A stretch of DNA of 64,000 bases, taken from NCBI RefSeq assembly GCF_900111945.1, contig NZ_FOYO01000001.1, positions 2,301,751 to 2,365,750 on the forward strand. Direction: 5' to 3'. The position numbers and the translations under genes are program-made. The stretch comes from Litoreibacter janthinus (GTDB taxonomy: Bacteria; Pseudomonadota; Alphaproteobacteria; Rhodobacterales; Rhodobacteraceae). Below are positions 36,921 to 46,047 of this stretch, in pieces. Position 1 is the stretch's first letter. Every line of letters begins with the position of its first letter. Under the pieces are notes generated by a model. The model made no database searches. It was not told the DNA's origin and worked only from the letters and a program-made list of their open reading frames with translations.

Positions 36921-39680
36921 TTAGCTTTCCTCGGCAGGGCTTTCGTCACCGTTGATGTCGGCGTCGGTTTCCTCGTCACTTTGGTCTGCGATCCATGCGA
37001 CCGATACGACTTCTTCCCCTTTGCCGGTGTCAAAGACCTTGACGCCCCCCGCCGAGCGGGAGCGGAAGGAGATGCCGTCTACAGGGCAACGGATCGACTG
37101 ACCCTTAGAGGTGGCGAGCATAATCTGATCGCTCATCTCTACGGGAAAAGACGCGATAATCTCGCCGCCGCGCATGGCCTTGTCCATTGCTGTGACACCC
37201 ATGCCGCCGCGACCACGCACCGGATAATCATGGGAGGAGCTAAGTTTGCCTGCGCCGCCTTTGGTGATTGTCAGGATCAGGTCCTCATAGGCAGACATCT
37301 CGGCGTAGCGTTCTGGGCTGATGTCACCTGCTGGTGCTTCTTCATCTTCAACTTCAGCATCGTCCGACAAGCCCATGATAGCACGGCGCATTTTCAAATA
37401 CGCAGTACGCTCGGACGGGTCAGCCTCGAAGTGTCGAATGACCGACATAGAGACGACGCGCTGTCCATCTTTGAGCCGGATACCACGCACACCAGTCGAG
37501 TTGCGCGACGAGAACACCCGCACATCGGTCGAGGAGAAGCGGATCGCTCGGCCCGCATTGGTGATTAGCATAACGTCGTCGTTTTCGTCACAGATACGGG
37601 CGTTCACCAGCTCTACGCCCTCGGGCAGCTTCATCGCGATTTTGCCGTTGCGCATGACATTGGTGAAGTCCGACAGCGCGTTGCGGCGCACGTCGCCCGC
37701 AGTGGTGGCAAAGACGATTTGCAGATCGCCCCATTCTTTCTCGTCGCGGTCCACGGGCATGATGGCCGCAATGGAAACGCCGGTCGGGATCGGAAGGATA
37801 TTGACGATAGCTTTACCTTTAGCGGTGCGACCGCCTTGGGGCAGGCGCCATGTCTTCAGCTTGTAAGCCATACCGTCTGTGGTGAAGAACAAAAGCTGCG
37901 TATGGGTGTTCGCCACGAACAGTTGCGTCACCACGTCATCATCTTTGGTCGACATGCCCGACAGGCCCTTGCCACCACGGCGTTGCGCGCGGAATTCAGC
38001 CAGCGGGGTGCGTTTGATCCAGCCCGATTGGGTGATCGTGACGACCATGTCTTCTTTTTCGATCAGATCTTCGTCTTCCATATCGCCGGACCATTCCACG
38101 ATCTCGGTGCGACGTGGGACGGCGAACTGGTCTTTGACCTCGGTCAGCTCGTTGCTGATGATCTCCATAATCCGCTCGCGAGAGCGCAGGATGGCGAGGT
38201 ATTCGGTAATCTTCTTGGCAAGTTCTTCCAACTCGTCCGTGACCTCTTTGACGCCGATCTGGGTGAGGCGCTGAAGCCGCAGTTCCAGAATGGCGCGGGC
38301 TTGGGTCTCGGACAGGTGGTAAGTCCCATCATCGTTCACGGTGTGGGTCGGGTCGTCAATCAGGCGGATATACTGCGCGATATCTGCGGCAGGCCATGCG
38401 CGTGTCATCAGGCGATGGCGCGCTTCGGCTGCATCTTGCGACGACCGGATGGTCGCGACGACTTCGTCAATATTGGTAACGGCAACGGCGAGGCCGCACA
38501 AAATATGGCTGCGCTCACGAGCCTTGCGCAACTCGAACGCCGTTCTACGGGCGACGACTTCCTCGCGGAAGGCGATGAAGTTGGTCAGGAAGGTGCGCAG
38601 GGTCAGTTGCTCGGGCTTGCCGCCATTCAGAGCCAGCATGTTGCAAGCAAAGCTGGTTTGCATCGGGGTGAAGCGGAACAACTGGTTCAGCACAACTTCG
38701 GCTGTTGCGTCGCGCTTCAGCTCGACGACGACACGTACGCCGACCCGATCAGATTCGTCTTGAACGTGACTAATGCCTTCGATCTTCTTGTCGCGGGCAG
38801 TCTCTGCAATCCGCTCGATCATCGTGGCCTTGTTCACCTGATAGGGAATTTCGGTTATCACGATCGCGAAGCGGTCTTTGCGGATTTCTTCGACGTGCGT
38901 CTTGGAGCGCACGATGACAGAGCCGCGCCCCTCGGTGTAGGCTTTGATCGCCCCGCTGCGGCCCAAGATGACGCCACCTGTGGGGAAGTCGGGGGCGGGG
39001 ACGTATTCCATCAGCTGGTGTTCGTCCAGATCAGGGCTTTCGATCAGGGCAAGCGTTGCGTCGATCACCTCACCCAAGTTGTGTGGCGGAATGTTGGTCG
39101 CCATACCGACCGCGATACCGCCAGCACCATTGACCAACATGTTCGGGAAGCGGGCGGGCAGAACCGTTGGTTCACGGTCTTTACCGTCATAGTTGTCCTG
39201 AAAGTCGACTGTGTCTTTTTCGATATCCGCCAACAACGCGCCAGCAGGCTTGTCCATGCGCACTTCGGTATATCGCATGGCGGCGGCGTTATCGCCATCC
39301 ATGGAGCCGAAGTTGCCCTGACCATCCAGCAAAGGCAGCGACATCGAGAAATCCTGCGCCATACGCACAAGCGCGTCGTAAATGGCGCTGTCGCCGTGGG
39401 GGTGATATTTACCCATGACGTCGCCAACCGGGCGGGCTGACTTTTTATAGGATTTGTCGTGCGTGTTGCCGGTCTCGTGCATCGCGTAGAGGATACGTCG
39501 GTGCACAGGCTTCAGGCCATCACGCAGATCAGGAATCGCCCGCGAAATAATCACGCTCATTGCGTATTCGAGGAAGGAGGTCTTCATCTCATCCGAGATG
39601 TTGATCTGCGGTCCGTCATGATGCATGCGGAACGGTGTGTTTTCTTCTTCGTTTTCAGGGGTTTCCGGCGTGTCGCTCAC
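36921..39680 (-). CDS. gyrA: DNA gyrase subunit A
   Basis: GyrA forms the DNA cleavage core of gyrase and wraps DNA for negative supercoiling. The 919-residue protein has the quinolone-determining helix [10 protein letters not shown] with the sensitive-type Ser and Asp, the catalytic Tyr in [10 protein letters not shown], and the GyrA box QRRGGKG near residue 565 that marks gyrase against topoisomerase IV. The C-terminal pinwheel is longer than in E. coli and ends in an acidic tail. The start is GTG; no ATG nearby fits. A promoter-like sequence lies about 60-80 bp upstream. Confidence 0.96.
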   Translation of the reverse strand: MSDTPETPENEEENTPFRMHHDGPQINISDEMKTSFLEYAMSVIISRAIPDLRDGLKPVHRRILYAMHETGNTHDKSYKKSARPVGDVMGKYHPHGDSAIYDALVRMAQDFSMSLPLLDGQGNFGSMDGDNAAAMRYTEVRMDKPAGALLADIEKDTVDFQDNYDGKDREPTVLPARFPNMLVNGAGGIAVGMATNIPPHNLGEVIDATLALIESPDLDEHQLMEYVPAPDFPTGGVILGRSGAIKAYTEGRGSVIVRSKTHVEEIRKDRFAIVITEIPYQVNKATMIERIAETARDKKIEGISHVQDESDRVGVRVVVELKRDATAEVVLNQLFRFTPMQTSFACNMLALNGGKPEQLTLRTFLTNFIAFREEVVARRTAFELRKARERSHILCGLAVAVTNIDEVVATIRSSQDAAEARHRLMTRAWPAADIAQYIRLIDDPTHTVNDDGTYHLSETQARAILELRLQRLTQIGVKEVTDELEELAKKITEYLAILRSRERIMEIISNELTEVKDQFAVPRRTEIVEWSGDMEDEDLIEKEDMVVTITQSGWIKRTPLAEFRAQRRGGKGLSGMSTKDDDVVTQLFVANTHTQLLFFTTDGMAYKLKTWRLPQGGRTAKGKAIVNILPIPTGVSIAAIMPVDRDEKEWGDLQIVFATTAGDVRRNALSDFTNVMRNGKIAMKLPEGVELVNARICDENDDVMLITNAGRAIRFSSTDVRVFSSRNSTGVRGIRLKDGQRVVSMSVIRHFEADPSERTAYLKMRRAIMGLSDDAEVEDEEAPAGDISPERYAEMSAYEDLILTITKGGAGKLSSSHDYPVRGRGGMGVTAMDKAMRGGEIIASFPVEMSDQIMLATSKGQSIRCPVDGISFRSRSAGGVKVFDTGKGEEVVSVAWIADQSDEETDADINGDESPAEES

Positions 39681-39736
39681 GTTGGGTCCGATCTCGAGTT
39701 GGATGCGCTTCTTGGCGTCTATATTTAGTTGAGCGC

Positions 39737-39766
39737 ACTATAACCCAACCTAGGTTTAGGGTGCAA
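39737..39766 (-). promoter_or_regulatory. Candidate sigma70 promoter of gyrA
   Basis: Read on the minus strand, TTGCAC (39766-39761) and TATAGT (39742-39737) are 18 bp apart and lie 57 bp before the gyrA start. The spacer contains the palindrome CCTAGG. Confidence 0.4.
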
Positions 39767-39884
39767 TGGGTGCGGACCGATTGCCTTGTCAGCCACTGCG
39801 GTAAAGTGCCAACATCATGTTTTTGTTGATTTTTCCATTTGTTCTGCCAGCATCTAGGAGCAGTGTCTGAAAATGGAGGTGAAA

Positions 39885-40154
39885 ATGCCCCGATCCGAGA
39901 CCGAACTGATGCTTCAGGGTTATGGGTTAACCACGGCAGAAATGTTCTACCGACTGCCAGATCATCAGAGCATCTTGAACAGCTTTGTCTGGCAGGATTA
40001 CGATCTTGCGCCTGACTATCCCAAGTTATTCGGGTTTATCGAGTTCTGGCAGGATGAAATCGAAGGTCCGCTCCACTCGGTTCGGTTTACACACCGCAAA
40101 CTGATCGGACCAGGTGAGTGGCGCAATGTCGTGCAAGAATTCTATGTGCATTAG
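39885..40154 (+). CDS. usg: Usg-family protein
   Basis: An 89-residue cytosolic protein that matches the Usg family, first noted upstream of trpF in Caulobacter: LMLQGYGLTTAEMFYRLPDHQ, PDYPKLFGFIEFW and a final EFYVH. The function is unknown; a link to tryptophan synthesis was suggested only from position, and no trp gene is present here. GGAGGT lies 4 bp before the ATG at 39885; an ATG at 39873 is also in frame. It ends with a 4-bp stop overlap with dsbB. Confidence 0.82.
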   Translation: MPRSETELMLQGYGLTTAEMFYRLPDHQSILNSFVWQDYDLAPDYPKLFGFIEFWQDEIEGPLHSVRFTHRKLIGPGEWRNVVQEFYVH

Positions 40155-40615
40155 GAAAAGCGGCGGGCGGCTACTAACCAGATGCCCGCCAGAAAAAGCG
40201 AGATAATCGCGTTCCAACCAGCCATGGAAATTCCAGCCAGCGCCCAAGGGATTTCGTCGCAACGGACCAAGGGCGCAGCCATGATCTGCTCCAACAATTG
40301 CTCCGGGGTCAGATTGGAAATATCGCCAGATGTGCAGGTTGTCGGGCCTTGCCACCATTTCTGCTCGACCCCGGCATGGTAAACCCCGATGAAGCCAGAG
40401 GTGGCAACGGCCAAGCTCCCCAGTACGGCTAGGATGCGGCTTGGTATGACCAGAAAAGCGATCCCGATGACGAAAGCAATTGCATGTGGCCAGCGTTGCC
40501 AGATGCAAAGGGTGCAGGGCGGATAGCCCAACATCTGAAACAGAAATGCCCCCGCAAGAAGCAGCGCAGAACCGCCAGCAGCGGTGGTTACGATTTGAGT
40601 GCGAGACATGCTCAT
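40151..40615 (-). CDS. dsbB: Disulfide bond formation protein DsbB
   Basis: DsbB reoxidises DsbA in the periplasm and passes electrons to quinone. The 154-residue protein has four membrane helices and both cysteine pairs: Cys34-Thr-Leu-Cys37 next to IWQRWPH in the first loop, and Cys94 and Cys119 in the second. The length is slightly short, as usual in alphaproteobacteria. Its ATG overlaps the stop of the YqaA-like gene in ATGA, so the two are coupled. Confidence 0.9.
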   Translation of the reverse strand: MSMSRTQIVTTAAGGSALLLAGAFLFQMLGYPPCTLCIWQRWPHAIAFVIGIAFLVIPSRILAVLGSLAVATSGFIGVYHAGVEQKWWQGPTTCTSGDISNLTPEQLLEQIMAAPLVRCDEIPWALAGISMAGWNAIISLFLAGIWLVAARRFS

Positions 40616-41187
40616 AAGAACCTCACCAAAGCAAAGCCACCCAGCAGGATGGCGAGAAAGAGAGTCAGCGTGAGCCCGAGCCGCTTTTCAATAAAGCCGC
40701 GGATCGGGTCGCCGAATTTCCACAACAGGGCGGCCACGATAAAGAACCGGCCTCCGCGGGCGACGATTGACGCCACAAGAAACGTACCCAAAGGCATCCC
40801 CGTCCAGCCCGACATGATCGTTATAACCTTATAGGGGAAGGGGGTCAGTCCTGCGATCAGCACCGGCCAGAACCCCATGTCATTGAAACGCGTATTAAAC
40901 TCGGCCGCGGCATCGGCTTTGCCTAGAGCCTCAAGAATCGGTCGGCCGATTTGCTCGAAGGCCAACGCGCCAATCGCATAGCCTAGAAGCCCGCCGATAA
41001 CCGACGCGGCCATGGCCAAACCCGCGATCACGAACGCCTTGTTCGGGCGTGCAATAATCATCGGAATCATCAGAAGGTCAGGGGGAATAGGAAAGAAAGA
41101 GCTTTCTGCGAAGGCCACAATCACAAGGGCCCACATCGCATAAGGATGGTCCGCCAAGGACAGAGTCCAATTATAGAGACGCTTCAT
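40612..41187 (-). CDS. YqaA/DedA-like (VTT domain) membrane protein
   Basis: A 191-residue membrane protein with five or so hydrophobic stretches. It shows the SNARE-associated/VTT pattern: an early AESSFFPIPPDLLMIPM, a glycine-rich GGLLGYAIG, and a late GLTPFPYKVITIMSGW. Related DedA proteins are thought to move or flip lipids such as undecaprenyl phosphate; for the YqaA branch no role is known. It is the first gene of a coupled pair with dsbB. Confidence 0.87.
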   Translation of the reverse strand: MKRLYNWTLSLADHPYAMWALVIVAFAESSFFPIPPDLLMIPMIIARPNKAFVIAGLAMAASVIGGLLGYAIGALAFEQIGRPILEALGKADAAAEFNTRFNDMGFWPVLIAGLTPFPYKVITIMSGWTGMPLGTFLVASIVARGGRFFIVAALLWKFGDPIRGFIEKRLGLTLTLFLAILLGGFALVRFL

Positions 41188-41309
41188 TTTGGATCCTGCT
41201 TCGCCTTCTGCGCCCCAACTTATTGTTGTCGGTTGCCAAAAGGGTTCGTTTTGCCTTCAATGCACCATGGCCTGAACCGGCCCCTAAGTCCAGCAAGAGG
41301 AGCGCTCAA

Positions 41310-42170
41310 ATGCGTTGGAAAGGCCGGCGGAGCAGCCGTAACATCGAAGATCGCCGTATGCAAACCGGCATGAGCCGTGGCGGCAAGGCTGGTGGCATTG
41401 GCGGCGTGGGCATCATCGCGGTGCTGGTGATCGGCTATTTCCTTGGTGTGGACGTCACGCCTTTACTGCAGAACGCAGGTGGCGGGCAGGTCGCATCCGG
41501 CGGCGGGGAGATCACCGAAGCGGACAAACAGGCTGGCGAGTTCGTATCGGTTGTGCTCGCCGATACCGAAGAAGTATGGGCTGAAATTTTCGACAAGCAG
41601 GTAGGGCGGCCCTATGAGCCTGCGACGCTCGTCCTGTTTAAAGGTGGCACGCAAAGCCCGTGCGGTGGCGCTTCGGGTGCCTCTGGGCCGTTCTACTGCC
41701 CAGCCGACAACAAAGCCTATCTGGATACCGAGTTCTTCACGACCTTGTCGCGCCGCATGGGCGCCTCAGGCGACTTCGCAGCGGCTTATGTCGTGGCCCA
41801 CGAAATTGCACACCACGTTCAAGATGAACTGGGCATTCTGGGGCAGGCCAACAAAATTCGTCAACAGGTCGGGCAGGCCGAAAGCAACGCCATTTCTGTC
41901 AGGATCGAATTGCAGGCGGATTGTCTGTCCGGTGTCTGGGCGCGCTATGCCCAAGCGAGGTTCAACTCGCTGGAGAAAGGTGATCTGAAGGAGGCCATCA
42001 ACGCTGCCAAGCAAATTGGCGACGATACATTGCAGCGCAACGCCGGTCGCAGACCGAACCCGCATAGTTTTACCCACGGCACGTCCGAACAACGGCAACG
42101 CTGGTTCGCGACAGGCTATGAGAAAGCATCGATACAGGCCTGCGACACATTCGGAACCGACCGGTTGTAA
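41310..42170 (+). CDS. YpfJ-type neutral zinc metallopeptidase
   Basis: A 286-residue predicted zinc peptidase of the YpfJ/KPN_02809 family. Residues 1-25 are basic (MRWKGRRSSRNIEDRR), as the family usually starts, followed by one membrane helix near 28-48 and a periplasmic catalytic domain. The HExxH motif His164-Glu165-x-x-His168 is clear (HEIAHHVQ), followed by a second Glu-rich helix (ELQADCLSGVWA) that supplies the third ligand. The start is set by AGAGGAG before the ATG. Substrates are unknown. Confidence 0.88.
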   Translation: MRWKGRRSSRNIEDRRMQTGMSRGGKAGGIGGVGIIAVLVIGYFLGVDVTPLLQNAGGGQVASGGGEITEADKQAGEFVSVVLADTEEVWAEIFDKQVGRPYEPATLVLFKGGTQSPCGGASGASGPFYCPADNKAYLDTEFFTTLSRRMGASGDFAAAYVVAHEIAHHVQDELGILGQANKIRQQVGQAESNAISVRIELQADCLSGVWARYAQARFNSLEKGDLKEAINAAKQIGDDTLQRNAGRRPNPHSFTHGTSEQRQRWFATGYEKASIQACDTFGTDRL

Positions 42171-42287
42171 GGAATAGCATTCATCCTTCGCGCGCATCAT
42201 GGCGAAAGCAAAACCTCTGTATTTCTAGGCTTGGACAGTATAGGTCCGCGCTGATCGTGTCGGTGCGCGCAGCTTAGAGGGAGCATA

Positions 42288-42872
42288 ATGGCCTTAGCCG
42301 CAAACTTGGAGGCCCGAGTCGGACGGGCGCTGGAGTGGGCGTGCCGTGCGCTGGCTTATGGCGGCGGGCTCATCCTCGTCGCCGCGGCACTGGTCACCGT
42401 GGCTTCTATTATTGGGCGGTTTTTCCTGTTCGCGGGCCTTGGTCCTGTGCGGGGAGATTTCGAGCTGGTCGAAACCAGTTGCGCCATTGCCATCTTCGCA
42501 TTTCTGCCTTGGTGCCAACTCAGACGCGGACACGTGACGGTCGATGTGCTGGTCAACCAGATGTCCAAGCGGGCGAAAGCTTTTTTCGGATTGCTTGGAG
42601 ACGTCGCCATCTCCGTCGTTTCCTCGCTGATTTTATGGCGGCTCTACCTCGGGTTTGCAGAGAAATTCCCCTACGGCTCTGACGTCTTTCGCGATGTCTT
42701 TAGGATGGGCGCGCGGCCTTACTATCCTGAGACAACCTATGAATTGGAGTTGCCGGTGTGGATACCCTACGGTCTAGCCACAATCGGGGCGGCGTTGTTT
42801 TTTATTGTGAGCCTCTACACTGTTTGGCGCGCACTCAACTGGCTTTTGTCAGGGCAGGAGCCAGCCCTATGA
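42288..42872 (+). CDS. TRAP transporter small permease DctQ
   Basis: A 194-residue membrane protein with four hydrophobic helices and the DctQ pattern (FELVETSCAIAIFAFLPWC, then RRGHVTVDVL). It would partner with the large permease encoded next, whose ATG overlaps its TGA. No binding-protein gene is adjacent, unlike the operon at 10401-13348. It is not closely similar to the DctQ encoded there. Confidence 0.85.
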   Translation: MALAANLEARVGRALEWACRALAYGGGLILVAAALVTVASIIGRFFLFAGLGPVRGDFELVETSCAIAIFAFLPWCQLRRGHVTVDVLVNQMSKRAKAFFGLLGDVAISVVSSLILWRLYLGFAEKFPYGSDVFRDVFRMGARPYYPETTYELELPVWIPYGLATIGAALFFIVSLYTVWRALNWLLSGQEPAL

Positions 42873-44221
42873 GCGGTTTGGAACTGGCCCTTTCAGGTTT
42901 CGGGGTGATGTTACTGGGCATCTTCCTGCGTATCCCGATCGCCGCTGCGATGTTCGCGGCAGGGTTCATCGGAACATGGATCGTTCTTGGGCGACCATCC
43001 GCAACACTCAGCCAGATGAAGACGCTGACTTATGACACGTTCTCCAGCTATTCATTGACCATCGTCCCCCTGTTTTTACTGATGGGGCAGTTTGCCACCA
43101 AATCAGGGATGAGCTCGGCATTGTTCAATGCCGCGTCCGATTGGCTTGGGCACCGCAAGGGTGGTGTGGCGATGGCCGCCGTTGGCGCGTGTGCGGGGTT
43201 TGGGGCCGTGTGTGGATCGTCACTGGCTACGGCCAGCACCATGGGGCAGGTGGCCTTGCCCGAAATGCGCAAGCGCGGCTACTCGGATGCGCTGAGCACA
43301 GGGGTTCTGGCGGCGGGTGGCACTTTGGGAATACTGATCCCGCCTTCGATCATATTGGTGATCTACGCTATCCTGACCGAACAGAACATCGTCAAAATGT
43401 TCATCGCAGCACTGGTTCCCGGCATCTTGGCAGCTTTGGGGTATATGCTGACCGTCGCGATTTATGTGCGCGTGCGCCCGGGCTCTGGACCTGTGGCAGA
43501 GCGCAAACCGATCCGCGCCCGCCTTCGAACGCTTGTCGGTGTGTGGCCGGTTGTCTTGATCTTCGTGCTTGTGATGGGCGGCATCGCCGCGGACTGGAAC
43601 TGGTTCAAACCCGGCGTTCAGGCGTTATTCACTCCAACAGAGGGTGCAGCGGTCGGAGCTGTCGCAACGGGATTATATGGAGCGGCCACGCGAACGCTGG
43701 GGTGGGAGGAATTTAAGGCGTCCATTTTGGAGACGGCCCAAGCCTCTGCCATGATCTTCCTGATCATTTTTGGCGCGCAAGTTTTCAACTCGTTCCTTGC
43801 CTTCACGCAGGCCCCGCAGGCAATGGCGGAATGGGTGATGGGGCAGGGCTTCGCCCCGATGACCGTTTTGCTGGCGATGTTGCTTTGCTATTTGGTATTT
43901 GGTTGCATGATGGACAGCCTTTCGATGATCCTGCTGACCATCCCAATCTTCTTCCCGATCATTGAGGCACTGGATTTCGGGCTGGGGGCGGAGAACACCG
44001 CAATCTGGTTCGGCGTGCTGACCCTGATTGTCGTCGAGGTCGGATTGATCACGCCGCCTGTAGGGATGAACCTGTTCATCATCAATCAGGTCGGGCGCGA
44101 TATTCCGATCTCGCAGACCTATCGCGGCGTGCTGCCCTTCGTTGCCTCTGATCTGGTGCGTGTCGCGGTACTTGTGGCATTCCCAAGCATCACTCTGTGG
44201 CTTGTGTCGGTGATGTTCTAA
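42869..44221 (+). CDS. TRAP transporter large permease DctM
   Basis: A 450-residue membrane protein with about 12 helices and DctM motifs: GAVCGSSLATASTMGQVALPEM, TLGILIPPSIILVIYA and LITPPVGMNLFI. The ATG at 42869 overlaps the dctQ stop in ATGA; an open frame from 42758 is only a shadow over dctQ. It completes an orphan DctQM pair. The substrate is unknown without its DctP. The 3' end overlaps the stop of the convergent peroxidase gene by 4 bp. Confidence 0.88.
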   Translation: MSGLELALSGFGVMLLGIFLRIPIAAAMFAAGFIGTWIVLGRPSATLSQMKTLTYDTFSSYSLTIVPLFLLMGQFATKSGMSSALFNAASDWLGHRKGGVAMAAVGACAGFGAVCGSSLATASTMGQVALPEMRKRGYSDALSTGVLAAGGTLGILIPPSIILVIYAILTEQNIVKMFIAALVPGILAALGYMLTVAIYVRVRPGSGPVAERKPIRARLRTLVGVWPVVLIFVLVMGGIAADWNWFKPGVQALFTPTEGAAVGAVATGLYGAATRTLGWEEFKASILETAQASAMIFLIIFGAQVFNSFLAFTQAPQAMAEWVMGQGFAPMTVLLAMLLCYLVFGCMMDSLSMILLTIPIFFPIIEALDFGLGAENTAIWFGVLTLIVVEVGLITPPVGMNLFIINQVGRDIPISQTYRGVLPFVASDLVRVAVLVAFPSITLWLVSVMF

Positions 44222-44736
44222 GAGCCTGCCAGCAAGGCGTCGATCTGGCTGCGAATGCTTGCACCCATTGGTTTGGCGTTAGAGCCAAAGGTCGCGACCA
44301 CATTGCCGTTTTGATCGAGCAGCACCTTGTTGAAGTTCCAGCGCGGGGCGAAACCGGTTTTGGCCTTCACGTCTTTATAGAAAGGGTGGGCTTGGCTGCC
44401 GCGCACTTTGGTCACCATCGTCATCGGAAGGTTCAGGTTGAAGTTCACCGCGCAGAATTCCTTGACCTGATCTGCGCTGGCAAGTTCCTGTTTGAAATCG
44501 TCGGACGGCACGGCCAGTACAATCAGGCCTTTGTCTTTGTAGGCGTCATAAAGTGCCTGTAATCCGTCATATTGGGGCGTGTAGGCGCAAAGAGATGCGG
44601 TATTTGCGATCAGCACAGGACGGCCCTTCCAGGCATCAAGATCGATGTTCCCGCCATCAATGCTGGGAAAAGTGAAGGCCAGCGCTGCGTTTGCTGACAC
44701 TAAGAAGGTGGCGAGGAGGGCAAAAAAGGCGCGCAT
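44218..44736 (-). CDS. Glutathione peroxidase-family protein, exported
   Basis: A 172-residue thiol peroxidase of the GPx family. It has an N-terminal signal peptide (FFALLATFLVSANAALA), so it acts outside the cytosol. The peroxidatic Cys50 is in NTASLCAYTPQY, and the Gln and Trp of the catalytic tetrad are in LAVPSDDFKQ and WNFNKVLL. Such Cys-type enzymes usually take electrons from thioredoxin-like partners rather than glutathione. An AGGGAG site precedes the ATG. Confidence 0.87.
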   Translation of the reverse strand: MRAFFALLATFLVSANAALAFTFPSIDGGNIDLDAWKGRPVLIANTASLCAYTPQYDGLQALYDAYKDKGLIVLAVPSDDFKQELASADQVKEFCAVNFNLNLPMTMVTKVRGSQAHPFYKDVKAKTGFAPRWNFNKVLLDQNGNVVATFGSNAKPMGASIRSQIDALLAGS

Positions 44737-44893
44737 GTAGGATACTCCCTATCTGGTTCAAAACTTAGAGCGTGCGCAGGAAATTTCAAAAACTTACCGA
44801 TATCGCGTTCGACGAATTGACGCGCCCGATTGCATTGGCTACACCGCACGCACCTCTGGTGGCGGCTACCGCGCCATCCGTAAGAGACAAGGG

Positions 44894-44977
44894 GCCCGAG
44901 TGGCGGAATGGTAGACGCGACGGATTCAAAATCCGTTGCCGCGAGGCGTGTCGGTTCGAGTCCGACCTCGGGTACCA
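44894..44977 (+). tRNA. tRNA-Leu (anticodon CAA)
   Basis: An 84-base tRNA with an encoded CCA end. The acceptor stem GCCCGAG pairs with CTCGGGT (closing G-T pair), the anticodon loop is TTCAAAA, giving CAA for the Leu codon TTG, and the T arm GTCGG-TTCGAGT-CCGAC is intact. The long variable arm (TGCCGCGAGGCGTG) marks a class II tRNA, as Leu requires. Confidence 0.95.
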
Positions 44978-45158
44978 AACCTTCTTTTTAGTCATGTATT
45001 GTGTCGTGAAAACTGCCGCTCTCGCCTGCTCAAGAGGGCGGGTTGCTCACGCGCGCAGCTTGGGCTCTGACCTGTGGAGAAAATGTGTCAAAAATCGGGC
45101 AAGGCCGAAATTTGAAGCTTAATCAGAGGCGATTGTAAGGATTGTTTCCAGATTGGAA

Positions 45159-45386
45159 TTAATAGACCCGCCACACGATAGCCTGCCCTAGCGGCAGCTT
45201 TTGCTGATGCGAATCAAAAACTTGGCTATTTACGACATTTCTCGAACAGTCGAAGGAAATCCGGTCGATTGTATCATCGTTTCGACCGGGGAAAATATTT
45301 GGATTCGTAACCGTGATTGAGCCGACAAGTATGGATTCACTTACCCTGTGGAAGTCGCTCCATTCAGCGTCAGTTTGGCAGATCAA
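45159..45386 (-). pseudogene. Possible C-terminal gene remnant
   Basis: A 75-codon minus-strand frame that reads like the end of a small secreted or surface protein: DDTIDRISFDCSRNVVN, then LPLGQAIVWRVY and stop. It has only a TTG start and no ribosome site. An ATG with a nearby GGAAGG lies just upstream but is cut by an in-frame TAA two codons later. A decayed gene or a chance frame are both possible. Confidence 0.25.
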
Positions 45387-45740
45387 AAGTTACGTCATCC
45401 TAAACAAAACCTTCCTAATTCCCCGAAAATAATAGAAAACTCGCAGATCGGCCAAATTTCGCGTATCCGAATATTCAGATGTCTCGAGCGCGCTTGGACC
45501 AAGGGATCAATTGGTTAACGTAGCGGAAACAATTTCTGAAATTTTCTTTCGCGTCACGAAAGTGGGCATTTCTGTGTCGATTCTAAGAGTTTTCGCTTTT
45601 TGACGCGATGGCGAGGCGGTATCACTGAGCCATGCCCAACTGGGGGGTAAAGACATAGGCCACGGGGGCGGCCGCACGATAACGCATCTCTGCCGGATGC
45701 GAGGGAAGTCGTGTGATCGCTTGCGTGGCTCGTTCTCTTT

Positions 45741-45755
45741 GAACGGGCGCAGAAC
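45741..45755. promoter_or_regulatory. GAAC-N7-GAAC sequence (LexA-box-like)
   Basis: GAAC-GGGCGCA-GAAC is the reverse complement form of the LexA box GTTC-N7-GTTC and lies 139 bp before the 47-residue frame. An exact match to these eight bases is expected about twice by chance in a window this size, and here there are no extra copies around it. Confidence 0.2.
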
Positions 45756-45893
45756 GTAAAACGTCACGGACACAGGGCCTAAATGGCCCGCTTTATCCCC
45801 TTGTTTGGCACCGCGTTGGAGTGTGGCCGCTGTTTTTGGCGTCTTTGCTCAATCACGGGTGAGATCGAACTGCGCAACGCCGAGGGGAAATTC

Positions 45894-46037
45894 ATGGTCG
45901 AAGCTATTCTACTGATGGGTGTTTTGACTGCGTTAAGCGCAGTTTTTACCTCTGGAAAGATCTCACACGTGCGCGCTCACGAGTTTGTCGAATTCATGGG
46001 GTCGGTTGCGCATCGACCGATGTCTGTGAAGTCATAG
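45894..46037 (+). CDS. Small membrane protein upstream of the RTX gene
   Basis: A 47-residue frame with one hydrophobic helix ([19 protein letters not shown]) and a basic, His-containing tail. GAGGGG lies 7 bp before the ATG. The stop is 10 bp before the RTX gene start, so it would be cotranscribed. The frame is open further upstream to 45783, but without a ribosome site. I do not recognise it. Confidence 0.42.
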   Translation: MVEAILLMGVLTALSAVFTSGKISHVRAHEFVEFMGSVAHRPMSVKS

Positions 46038-46047
46038 GAGACTGAAA

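Larger units (their letters stand above)
44978..45893. other. Gene-poor stretch before the RTX locus
   Basis: This 916-bp stretch has no convincing full gene. The part from about 45120 to 45620 is visibly richer in A and T than the rest of the window. It contains a possible gene remnant on the minus strand (45159-45386), a 58-bp hairpin-type inverted repeat with arms CGCGTCA (45550-45556) and TGACGCG (45601-45607), and a GAAC-N7-GAAC sequence (45741-45755). The promoter of the RTX gene is presumably within the last 400 bp. Confidence 0.5.

Noticed and set aside
37719..39440. A 573-codon plus-strand frame opposite gyrA.
   Set aside because: It is antisense to a certain gene, has no recognisable domain and matches the usual shadow of biased codon use.
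44772..45122. Frames across the tRNA-Leu gene on both strands.
   Set aside because: They contain the tRNA sequence itself; the tRNA structure is complete.
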